Source of the DNA: an uncultured Christensenella sp.
Lineage (GTDB): Bacteria > Bacillota > Clostridia > Christensenellales > Borkfalkiaceae
Direction: 5' to 3'
Assembly (NCBI GenBank): GCA_910578765.1
Contig: CAJTRW010000001.1
Coordinates: forward strand, 1 to 64,000
Length of the DNA stretch: 64,000 bases
A program made the position numbers and the translations under genes. Of this stretch, positions 35,623 to 43,805 are shown piece after piece (position 1 is the stretch's first letter; the number at the start of each line of letters is the position of its first letter). The notes beneath the pieces were generated by a model. It made no database searches. It was not told the DNA's origin and worked only from the letters and a program-made list of their open reading frames with translations.

Positions 35623-35661
35623 GTGCGTTAATTCATTAACGCACAAGAGGGTACCCTCTTG
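35623..35661. other. Two adjacent palindromes upstream of the esterase gene
   Basis: A 10-bp stem GTGCGTTAAT / ATTAACGCAC with a 2-base loop (35623-35644) directly abuts an 18-base perfect palindrome CAAGAGGG-TA-CCCTCTTG (35644-35661). They lie between the TIR gene stop and the esterase start. Neither has a T tract; they could be protein-binding sites, RNA-processing hairpins or a boundary of the island. Confidence 0.6.
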
Positions 35662-35676
35662 CATTTCGACTTTTAA

Positions 35677-36816
35677 TTATAAATTTTTACCGAGCAGATA
35701 TTTTTTGTATTTATTGTAATCTATGTCGATAACCGGTATTATGCTTGCGCAGGCGTCCACGTTTATTTGACGGTAAACGTCGTCGCTGCCCCTGTCCGCA
35801 AAAAGTATGTTGCCCTGACTGTCGCCGACAAAGAAATAACCGTCGTCTATCGAATCTGTCAGCGGCGCTTTTTCAAGCACTTCTTTCAGTTGCGGATAAT
35901 TATTTTCATGCTCGGCAGCGCGCAGAAACCTGATTGCTTTGCCGTTGCCGTCCTTTTTCAGACACTCCGCAAAAGACGGTTCTAACTCAATATGTTTTTC
36001 TTTCAGTCGCACGTCCCCTTTGTCAAGGAAAAGACCGTCGTTTATATAATCCATGACGCTTACCGCCAAGGAACGGCAAGCCGCGCCGTACAGCTCGTCT
36101 GAAACGAAAATTGCGCTAATCGTATCACCGTTATAGGCAAACACCTTCCACTCCGCATCCTGACCGTTGACCACGTTTTCAACTATGCGGCAGGAAGTTT
36201 TTATGCGGTAATTCGCGTCTGTAAGCCCGTCCTCCGCAAGCGCGTCTATCTTGCCGCTTTCCTGCGACAGACACCCCCAGGTGGCAAACACGTCCTTTAT
36301 AAGGGAATTGACAAGACCGTCGTCGTCCGTGCGCCCGAAAGCCGCCGTCTTATATATCCTGTCTTTATCGAACTTTTTTGAAAAGTGTCCCGTGCGCTCT
36401 AAAATTTTATCGAAATCCGCGGGATGCGCGCCGAGGAGCTTCTGTGTGGAAACGCTGAGAAAATTCTGCAAATTCATAGGGTCGCCGTCGCCCATAAGTA
36501 CGTACGCCGTACCGAATTTTTTATGCGATTTTTCAAGACTTTCCGCCATATCGAACTCTTTGAGGCACGCCTCGCTGAAAATGAAATCCGGACTGACAAG
36601 ATATAAAATACCGCAGCAGTTTTTATTTGCCGTGACTTCCTCTACCTTTTTAAGCCAGTTCTGACCCGTTTTAAGCTCCGCGTCGTACCAAAAGTCCGCG
36701 CCATAATCGTTAAGCGCGGAAAGAAGCTTTGACACCGCTTCGCCATCCGCATGAGAATAGCTTACGAAAACGTATTTGCCGGAGGGGTTTTTTCTGCCGA
36801 GATATGTGTTGATCAT
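35677..36816 (-). CDS. TIR-domain protein
   Basis: A 379-residue protein with an N-terminal TIR_2-type domain (about 12-150): KYVFVSYSHADGEAV at strand A, WYD and GQNW in the middle, and CLKE (Cys84, Glu87) where TIR NADases keep their WCxxE-type catalytic glutamate. The remaining ~230 residues match nothing I know. TIR proteins in bacteria often cleave NAD or make cyclic-ADP-ribose signals in immunity; the activity here is inferred. Its ATG overlaps the upstream gene's TGA by 4 bp behind a strong AAGGAGGG site, so the two are coupled. It is the last gene of the five-gene unit. Confidence 0.8.
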   Translation of the reverse strand: MINTYLGRKNPSGKYVFVSYSHADGEAVSKLLSALNDYGADFWYDAELKTGQNWLKKVEEVTANKNCCGILYLVSPDFIFSEACLKEFDMAESLEKSHKKFGTAYVLMGDGDPMNLQNFLSVSTQKLLGAHPADFDKILERTGHFSKKFDKDRIYKTAAFGRTDDDGLVNSLIKDVFATWGCLSQESGKIDALAEDGLTDANYRIKTSCRIVENVVNGQDAEWKVFAYNGDTISAIFVSDELYGAACRSLAVSVMDYINDGLFLDKGDVRLKEKHIELEPSFAECLKKDGNGKAIRFLRAAEHENNYPQLKEVLEKAPLTDSIDDGYFFVGDSQGNILFADRGSDDVYRQINVDACASIIPVIDIDYNKYKKYLLGKNL

Positions 36817-39242
36817 TGCTTTTCACCCTCCTTTATCACGGTCTCGTAAAATTTGGAGCACCTTATCAGTATAGGATAAGTTATCCAGCGCGTTTTTTCG
36901 AATTTCTTCGGCGCGATGTAATAATATCTTTTACTTATCTCGTACGAAAAATATGTAATGACGTTGTATTCCTTTTTTGGAAGATATTGCTCGCTTTCGT
37001 ATACGGTGAAGGCGTTTATAGTGGTTTTATCTACGTTTACCCGACTTGAAGTATGCGTAAGAACCTGCGGGTAACAGGCAAACCTTGTACCGCCCGCGTC
37101 GTCGCCCTTGAAAAATTTCAAAAGCTCTATAACCCTGCCGATGAATTTGTCTCGTTCGCCGCGACACTGCTCCTCGTCGTCGAGGTCGCAACGGTATACG
37201 TATTCGAATCCGCCGCCGGATTTTCTTCTGCGTTCTACCAGATAGCACTTGCCGTTTTTATCGTCCATGCTTATAAACGCGCCGAGGGGTGTAAGACTTA
37301 CCATCTCCCTGCCGAGCATAATGGATATTTCGGACTTCTGCTCCTCGGTGTCGTCGATAAGATTTCTGAAAAGAGTATAAAAAGTAGGCGACTGCCCCAA
37401 AACTTTAAGCTTACCGCGCACCCCCTGCATGAAAGCGAAATCTATCGCCTCCCTGCATTCCTTTACCGCCTGCGCGTTCAGCGACGAGGTTTGTTCCGCC
37501 TTTATTTCGTAATCGAGCTGCTGGCTTGTGCAATTGGCAAGTCCCGCGTAGTAAGTTAAAATAATTTTTAAGGTGTCTCGCAACGCCGAGCGGACGTCCA
37601 TAATACCGCTCATGCCGCTTATCAAATCTATTTTGTTTTGTATGCTGTAAACGTTTTCGCTGGGGCTTACGCTGTGGTCGGTCTTGTCCCTGTCCAAATT
37701 TTCGAGGCTGTACACAAGCGCGTCGGTATACGCCCTGATTTTAAAGGGCTTCAACGTCTGCGCAACCACGCCGTCATCACCGTCTACCTCGCCGAGATTA
37801 AGGGAAAGATACTTAATAGACTCACCGTAAAACTCTTTTCTGAGTTCTTCCACTTCGACCGAGTCGAAATCCGCAAATCTTTTTTCCAGCTGACGGTTCA
37901 CCTGTGAAAACAGCTCGTCATAGCTTTGGGTACCTATATATTCGAACTTAGCGAAAAGCTGAGGAAGAATTTCCTTACAGCCGACGACAGAAAACAGAAT
38001 TGTCAAAATGGATACTATATCCATATTGCTTACGCAGTCTGCTTTAAGCCTGTCCTTCGACTCGATAACCCTGTCTTCGTTACAAAGTCTGTTCCGCGCG
38101 CCGAATTTACAGCCCGCGCCGGAGCATACGCAGTCCTCTTTGCATATATTGAAGTTGTTTTTGATAACGGGCAGAATATAATTTTCCACTACGGCAAATT
38201 GCTTGTCCTTGGCAACGACGAGAATTTCAAGCGCGTCCATAACGGAGGCAGCAAGCTCGCCGTAATATTTATAGCTAGAAAGTCCGTTACAGAATGACAT
38301 TCTGTGTCTTTTCCGCAACAGGTCTCCCGTTATGTAAGAGTAAATCTTACCAGTGCTGGGCGCAAGAATTATCAGTCCCCTGTCCGCCTGCGGATTTATT
38401 TCCGGAGAAAAGAAAATTTTCACCGCCTCGCTTGTGTCGTTGTCGCTAAGCCCCGTATAGTTAAGGCGCAGAACCTTGGGACCTTTTTTATTTGATAATT
38501 CTTCAATGTTTCTTAAAAGCAGAAATTTATCGCAATATTCGTTCGGCGAATATCTGACAAGCGCATATTTCGACGGATAGAAATTGTCGCCGACCTTGAA
38601 GCAGCACGGAACAACCTTTGCGTCCGCGTCCGCATATTCGCCGTCGTCGGTAATTTCAATGTCGCAGATAAACCCGAATTTTTTGAAAAGAGTATATAAA
38701 ATATCGTTCGACTCCGTCATGTGCCCCTTCTTTTTGAAGGATGACTGGCGCAGCTTTTGGATATGCCTGAAAACGGAAATATATTCCTTCGTTTCGCTGT
38801 AAAAAGCGCCGCCCTTTTTTAAAACGTCGAATTTGTCGCGGAAGCTTTCGCTTGCGTCAAGCCCCAGCGCGATATTCAAAAGCACGAAGCGCACCACGTC
38901 GTCGGTCACGTTATACGTGCTGTATAAATTGTCTGCGGCGTGCTTTATACGCGCTTCGCAATTGGATTCCGCACGGAAATCAACTGTCTTGTATAGCGCC
39001 TTGTATTTTGAAACGATGTACGCGAAAACGAGGTTGACTATACGGTTGAACATTTCCTCGCGGTAAATGGAAGCCGTTCTTAAATTTTTTTCCAGCTTTT
39101 TCAGCTCTTTTTCGTAGTCCGAAACGAAATCCAAACCGAGTACTATCTGTCTGACGTACTTATCCTTTATCCCGCGACATAAATCAATAATTTTATCTGT
39201 GGCGTCTTTTTCTTCAAAGACGTCTGCACTTTCTAACGGCAT
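36813..39242 (-). CDS. Large protein of unknown function (809 residues) in the TIR/radical SAM unit
   Basis: I do not recognise this protein. It has no signal peptide or membrane helix. The N-terminal third is helical and charged. The middle has a cysteine cluster (CKEDCVCSGAGCKFG, then NRLC) near residues 366-383 that could bind metal or an iron-sulfur cluster. The C-terminal quarter is beta-rich (RRKSGGGFEYVYRCDLDDEE). An AAAGGGAAA site precedes the ATG. It is coupled to the TIR gene (4-bp overlap) and follows the ParA-like ATPase gene by 16 bp, so it is probably a core partner. Confidence 0.8.
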   Translation of the reverse strand: MPLESADVFEEKDATDKIIDLCRGIKDKYVRQIVLGLDFVSDYEKELKKLEKNLRTASIYREEMFNRIVNLVFAYIVSKYKALYKTVDFRAESNCEARIKHAADNLYSTYNVTDDVVRFVLLNIALGLDASESFRDKFDVLKKGGAFYSETKEYISVFRHIQKLRQSSFKKKGHMTESNDILYTLFKKFGFICDIEITDDGEYADADAKVVPCCFKVGDNFYPSKYALVRYSPNEYCDKFLLLRNIEELSNKKGPKVLRLNYTGLSDNDTSEAVKIFFSPEINPQADRGLIILAPSTGKIYSYITGDLLRKRHRMSFCNGLSSYKYYGELAASVMDALEILVVAKDKQFAVVENYILPVIKNNFNICKEDCVCSGAGCKFGARNRLCNEDRVIESKDRLKADCVSNMDIVSILTILFSVVGCKEILPQLFAKFEYIGTQSYDELFSQVNRQLEKRFADFDSVEVEELRKEFYGESIKYLSLNLGEVDGDDGVVAQTLKPFKIRAYTDALVYSLENLDRDKTDHSVSPSENVYSIQNKIDLISGMSGIMDVRSALRDTLKIILTYYAGLANCTSQQLDYEIKAEQTSSLNAQAVKECREAIDFAFMQGVRGKLKVLGQSPTFYTLFRNLIDDTEEQKSEISIMLGREMVSLTPLGAFISMDDKNGKCYLVERRRKSGGGFEYVYRCDLDDEEQCRGERDKFIGRVIELLKFFKGDDAGGTRFACYPQVLTHTSSRVNVDKTTINAFTVYESEQYLPKKEYNVITYFSYEISKRYYYIAPKKFEKTRWITYPILIRCSKFYETVIKEGEKQ

Positions 39243-39258
39243 AATATTTCCCTTTAAA

Positions 39259-40212
39259 TCAATTGCGTCTTATAAGCAGATTTGCAAGCTGCCTGTACTT
39301 TTCCTTTGCCATTACCTCGTCGGGGGCATCGGTGGCAAGCTTTGCAAGACAGCACTCCTGCCATTTGAACCTGTCCACCTCGGGAATGCCGGGCACCGCG
39401 CCCTCCTGCATACCCCACGCCAGTCTGATAACTCCGCGCGTGTCGTGTGCCTTTGTATCCATTTCCTCACGGAAGCCCGCAAACAGATTGTCCTTGTAAT
39501 ATGCAGGATATACGTGCGTATCGATCTGCATTTCCCTGAAAGGAACCGCCGAGGGACAGAAGATTATCTTTTTCTCGTTTTTGACCGCCGCCCATTTTGC
39601 CATAAGCTTTTCGAAGCACAGCCTTGTGCCCTTTTCGAACTGTACGGACGGGCGCATGCAGCACACTATGGTGTCCGACCTGTCAAGCGAGAAGGTAGCC
39701 ATGTCCTGCGTGCCCGACGGAGTATCGAAAACGACGGTACAGTCGCATCTGTCCATGACGTCGAACGCGGCGGTTAAATTTTTGTTTTCCGGCCCCTGAC
39801 CGTTCATTGCGAAAACCGTTTCCCAAAGAGCGTCCTGCTCTGCGGGGGTAACGTCGGAGCGAAGAAGAAGAACCGCCTCGTTTTCCACGTCGCGCGTAAA
39901 ATAATTGCCAATGGGGATAAAATACTCGTTCAGTTTTTTATACGAGCCCCAGTCCGTCGGGTCGCCGTTATAATTGAATGTGTCGGATTTGGCGCGGACG
40001 CCGAGACCCTGCAAGGATTGCTCCGCGTCGTACTTGGCGCCGGAATCCTTTATAAGCATGGACATGCCGTAGCTTTCCGTATCAGCGTCCACTATGATAA
40101 GCGGAGATTTGCGGGTGGGCTTTTGCTCCTGAATAAGATAATAAAGGGTATTAAGCGTTGCGGTCGTTCTGCCGGAACCGCCTTTATATGAAAAGAATGA
40201 AATAACCGACAT
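39259..40212 (-). CDS. ParA/MinD-like ATPase with KGGSGRTT Walker motif
   Basis: A 317-residue P-loop ATPase of the deviant-Walker type: FFSYKGGSGRTTA with the signature lysine at 10 and arginine (Arg15) in place of the canonical P-loop lysine, VDADTESYGMS as the second motif, and VVFDTPSG near 160. The FFSYKGGxGRTT form is known from ATPases next to TIR and other conflict proteins (for example in FxsABC-type loci) rather than plasmid partition. No ParB gene is nearby. An AAGGAG site precedes the ATG. Confidence 0.85.
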   Translation of the reverse strand: MSVISFFSYKGGSGRTTATLNTLYYLIQEQKPTRKSPLIIVDADTESYGMSMLIKDSGAKYDAEQSLQGLGVRAKSDTFNYNGDPTDWGSYKKLNEYFIPIGNYFTRDVENEAVLLLRSDVTPAEQDALWETVFAMNGQGPENKNLTAAFDVMDRCDCTVVFDTPSGTQDMATFSLDRSDTIVCCMRPSVQFEKGTRLCFEKLMAKWAAVKNEKKIIFCPSAVPFREMQIDTHVYPAYYKDNLFAGFREEMDTKAHDTRGVIRLAWGMQEGAVPGIPEVDRFKWQECCLAKLATDAPDEVMAKEKYRQLANLLIRRN

Positions 40213-40240
40213 AAAAAATTTTTCTCCTTGGTTTCCCCGT

Positions 40241-42565
40241 TTACTCCTTGTTCGACGGCACCTTTGCCGTGAGATAAGTTATAAGATTGCGCATGAATTT
40301 AGAGCTGTCTCCCTCCGCGCCGAAAACGTTTCTGATTATTGTGCTGTGCGCGTCCTTTCTGTCCTCGGGGTCGCCGTTTTTCAAAAAAGCCACAAGCTGG
40401 GGATTGTATTCCATAGAAAGTAAGGACAAAAGCTGTAATTTTTCCGTAAGGTGCACAAGCTTGGTAAGCTTAACCGCGTCGGTATCCTTGTCGAAGGAAT
40501 TCAACTTGTCTATAACCTTTTCGCGGTTGCTTCTTTCGCCCGCTTCCAGATTGGCAAGCAGATTGTCCGCCGTAAGCTGGTCGTCTATAAGGTCTATAAG
40601 CCCGTTAGCGACGAAACCCGCTATGTCTCTGAAAAGCTTCCTTGTACGTCCGATATATTCGTCGCGCCAGGCAATTTCCTCCGCGTGCTTTTTATGCGCG
40701 GCGGAAAGCACGTTTTCGTACTTTTCGCGCTCTGCCTGCGCTGCTTTCTTTTCCTGTCTGCGCCTGTTTCTTTCGCTGTCGATAAAGGGCTCCTCATACT
40801 GCTCGTAATAGCGGTAGAAGGATATAAGCGCGTCAATGTAATAGTAGTTGGTAATTGCGTTGAAGCCGTCCTTATCCCATACCCAGCTCGACTCTCCGCC
40901 CTTGCGCTTTTTGTTGCGGATGATATCTTTTAAAGACTCCTTCATCTGCTTCTGAGGATACTGCACAACATACTGACTCATCAGGTTGTTGTTTTTAAGC
41001 ATAAGGGGCAGAAGCGGAACCGCCGCTATATTGACTTTTCTGAGCTGTTTGGCAAGCTCGGAATTGGTGTCGTCCACCTTGTCGGAAAAGTCAAGTATAT
41101 AGCTGTCTATTTTATATAAAAGTCCTTCGTTCTCGATCTCGTTATAACAGCGCTGCGTATTCTGTATAGCTATCTGGAAGGTGTTCAGCATTTTTTCGTA
41201 TTCTTCGGGGTCGTTTACGGAAAGCTCATAATCGTACGCCGAATTCAATATTATGCCTATTACGAAAAGATTGTTGAAAAACGCGTTGTTGTGGCTGGAA
41301 AGCCTTACCGTATCCATGTCGACGAGAGTACCGTCCTCGTAACAGGGGCCCTTGGACATATTGACCTTAAAAGGCGTTTTTGTTTTCAGGTTGCCGAAGC
41401 CCTCGTTCCACAGACTTTCCGCAAGAGAGACGGAGGCTTCTTTCAATACAGTGAAAGCGCCGTCTGCGCCGTCCTCGTCCGCCCTGTACGTCAGCGGCTG
41501 CCCGGCGTTGATTGCGTTATAAAGCAGGTCAAGCTCTTTTAAAGAGTCCGCGGAAAGGTTGGAAAGGAAGTCCGCAAATTCGTCGAACCCGTCGCGTTTA
41601 AGGCGCTGCACCGTCTTTTCAAGCGAGGCCGGGTTGGTCAGCCCATGATAAAATTTAAAGTGCGCGACGGTGTCGCCCGAGGCCGAAAGCTGCTTTTCGA
41701 AGCGTCTTAATTTGCCGACAATATCAGCGCCGCAATCGAACCGTTTAAAAAGCCCCAGATAGACCGTCGACGCAACGTAAGAGAAATATAACGAAGGCTC
41801 TGCCCCGCTCATCTTCCTGAACGACCAGCCCGCCACTTTTCCATCGCGACGGACTATGCAGTCGCACGTGATTCTGATACATTCGAGATACAGCGCGCGG
41901 ACAGCCTTTTCCACTTCCTCAGCGGAAAGTGTTTCGTCCGCGGTATAAACCCTGTCGCCCTTTATTTCCCATTTGATTTTAGCGTATTCTTCGGGGGCTA
42001 CCCTTTTCATGCGGGCAAGGAAGCTTTCAACCGAGTCCGCGGCAAGGAACACCCAGCTTGCGCTGTCCAAATAGCCGCCCGTATCCCAACGAAGCCCTTC
42101 CGTCGCGGTGGTGTCGTCGTAAAAAGGCATACTGGAAAGAAGTATTCTTCCGCCCGACTTAACGCCCGAAGGGAAGCACTCGGCAAGCAGCTTGCAGACC
42201 GAATTTACAATTACGTTCAGTGTAGAGGGCTTGCCTTCCGTAAGCATTTCGGCAAAAGTTACACCTTCCGCCCCCTCCTCCTTTTCGTCCTCCAATAAGG
42301 AAATCTCTAACAGAAGCGCGGAGAGCGACGGGGCTATGGAAAGCACCCCCACCTCCTGCATTTCGTCGGAAAGGAAAAGTCCCTCGTCTGCGAGAGCGCG
42401 GCGCGTTCTTCTGTCGCCCGAACGGTATCCGTTAGCTATAAGGTCTTTAATCCACTCCCTTGCCGCAACTCTTTTGCTTTTGAATTTTCTGAATATGCCG
42501 CTCTCTCCGCCGGCTTCCGCAAGACCGTCGAACTCGTCCGCGGCATTATAATTCTTTTCGCTCAA
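40241..42565 (-). CDS. Large helical protein of unknown function (774 residues)
   Basis: No family recognised. It is soluble, almost entirely helical by composition, with a strong coiled-coil candidate rich in R/E/K near residues 600-650 (SERNRRRQEKKAAQAERE). The first ATG (42586) is followed by AAAGGAGAGAG, which fits the ribosome site of a TTG eight codons in (MSEKNYNAADEF). I use that TTG; the ATG would give 781 residues. It is 33 bp from the radical SAM stop and 28 bp from the ATPase start. A scaffold or sensor role is conceivable only from context. Confidence 0.78.
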   Translation of the reverse strand: MSEKNYNAADEFDGLAEAGGESGIFRKFKSKRVAAREWIKDLIANGYRSGDRRTRRALADEGLFLSDEMQEVGVLSIAPSLSALLLEISLLEDEKEEGAEGVTFAEMLTEGKPSTLNVIVNSVCKLLAECFPSGVKSGGRILLSSMPFYDDTTATEGLRWDTGGYLDSASWVFLAADSVESFLARMKRVAPEEYAKIKWEIKGDRVYTADETLSAEEVEKAVRALYLECIRITCDCIVRRDGKVAGWSFRKMSGAEPSLYFSYVASTVYLGLFKRFDCGADIVGKLRRFEKQLSASGDTVAHFKFYHGLTNPASLEKTVQRLKRDGFDEFADFLSNLSADSLKELDLLYNAINAGQPLTYRADEDGADGAFTVLKEASVSLAESLWNEGFGNLKTKTPFKVNMSKGPCYEDGTLVDMDTVRLSSHNNAFFNNLFVIGIILNSAYDYELSVNDPEEYEKMLNTFQIAIQNTQRCYNEIENEGLLYKIDSYILDFSDKVDDTNSELAKQLRKVNIAAVPLLPLMLKNNNLMSQYVVQYPQKQMKESLKDIIRNKKRKGGESSWVWDKDGFNAITNYYYIDALISFYRYYEQYEEPFIDSERNRRRQEKKAAQAEREKYENVLSAAHKKHAEEIAWRDEYIGRTRKLFRDIAGFVANGLIDLIDDQLTADNLLANLEAGERSNREKVIDKLNSFDKDTDAVKLTKLVHLTEKLQLLSLLSMEYNPQLVAFLKNGDPEDRKDAHSTIIRNVFGAEGDSSKFMRNLITYLTAKVPSNKE

Positions 42566-42597
42566 TTTCTCTCTCTCCTTTATCATTTGTTACTTTA

Positions 42598-43698
42598 TTA
42601 AGGGTGTTTGTATTTGAATTCGCCGCCGAAACGGGCATAGTCGCCGCCTATTTTAGCGTATATGTATCTAAGCGGCTCGCACACGGTTTTTTTGATAGTA
42701 AACAAATCGCCGCGTTCGTTCAAAGTTTCGCCAAGACAAAAGCCCGCGCAATGCTCCCGCGCGATACAGTCTCGACATTCGGGAAGATTGTCCAGCGTCC
42801 TGCTCTGTAAAACGTCTATCTTCTTTTTATCGTAAATTATACGGTTGTTTTCTTTATCGTACTTGCCGTAGATAAACGCATCCATCTGTGCGGCGTTTTC
42901 GCCGCTTGTACACATTTCGCAGGCGGAAACGTAACCGTCCATGGTCAGGTGCGGCATAGGCAGGCAAGAGCGGCAATTATAACACGTTGGACCGTCGAAG
43001 TTGGTGGTGAAGTTGCTTTCGTAAAAAACCCCGCGCGTTTTGCCGTATTCCCTCGCCTCTATAAACCTGCGCGCAAAATGCATATTGTCTATCGGCTCGA
43101 AAGTCTTATCCTCCGTCTCGCTGACGGGCGCGAAAATGGGGTCGACCCAGATATGCTTTATACCCAGCGACAAAAGATAGTCAATGCCCTCCTTTTGCCT
43201 GTCTATATTGTACGGCGTAATAGTACTGCGCACGCCGACCATGGCGCGCTTGTTTTCGAGGTTTTTGAAATATTTCAGGTTGCGCTCTATAACGGCGGAC
43301 GTAGGTTTTCCGCTGACCGTCACGCGGAACATGTCGTGCGTTTCGGGAAGCAAGTCCATGGACACCCAGATTTCGTCCATGTTATAAGCCAGCCACTCCG
43401 CAAGGCGGGGGTTGAAAAACCCGTTAGTCTGTATTTCGCAGTTTACATCCGGTTTGAATTTCCTTGCGTACGCGCATATTTGTTTTATAAGCTCCGGCTC
43501 GGTCGTGGGTTCGCCGTCGCCGAAAAATCTTATTCCGTTCACTACGCCCGTGGCGACGTACTCGTCTATCCCGCACTTCGCAAAGTCCAAATCCAAAACG
43601 GTATATTTGGCTTTGCGCGCGCCGTAACAGTATTTGCACGCCATATTGCAACGCGACGTAAGCAGAAACGATATTATTCTTTTGTTACAGTAAGGCAA
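42598..43698 (-). CDS. Radical SAM protein with SPASM-like C-terminus
   Basis: A 366-residue radical SAM enzyme. The cluster-binding CxxxCxxC is Cys17/21/24, followed by FFGDGEPTTE (SAM-contacting GGE-type motif) and a TIM-barrel-like core. The C-terminal third has nine or more cysteines (CYNCRSC, CEMC, CRDC, HCAGFC), the pattern of SPASM auxiliary clusters found in peptide- and protein-modifying enzymes. The start is TTG, fixed by GGGAGG 5 nt upstream. It is first in its transcription unit with its own promoter. Substrate unknown: no small precursor peptide gene is visible nearby, so the target may be a partner protein. Confidence 0.88.
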   Translation of the reverse strand: MPYCNKRIISFLLTSRCNMACKYCYGARKAKYTVLDLDFAKCGIDEYVATGVVNGIRFFGDGEPTTEPELIKQICAYARKFKPDVNCEIQTNGFFNPRLAEWLAYNMDEIWVSMDLLPETHDMFRVTVSGKPTSAVIERNLKYFKNLENKRAMVGVRSTITPYNIDRQKEGIDYLLSLGIKHIWVDPIFAPVSETEDKTFEPIDNMHFARRFIEAREYGKTRGVFYESNFTTNFDGPTCYNCRSCLPMPHLTMDGYVSACEMCTSGENAAQMDAFIYGKYDKENNRIIYDKKKIDVLQSRTLDNLPECRDCIAREHCAGFCLGETLNERGDLFTIKKTVCEPLRYIYAKIGGDYARFGGEFKYKHP

Positions 43699-43744
43699 AC
43701 AATCCTCCCGCGCGGCGTAAAGCCGAGTTAAAGTTACGAAAAAA

Positions 43745-43773
43745 ATTATACAACAAATTTATACGCAAGTCAA
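43745..43773 (-). promoter_or_regulatory. Promoter of the radical SAM-TIR unit
   Basis: On the minus strand: TTGACT (43768-43773), 17-bp spacer, TATAAT (43745-43750). It makes the five distal genes independent of the RyR gene pair. Confidence 0.85.
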
Positions 43774-43805
43774 CGGTTACGGCAAATAATCGGGGCATAA
43801 AAACG

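Noticed and set aside
39259..40212. Plasmid/chromosome partition ParA
   Set aside because: No ParB or parS-like sites nearby; the KGGSGRTT variant and neighbours point to a conflict or signalling role.
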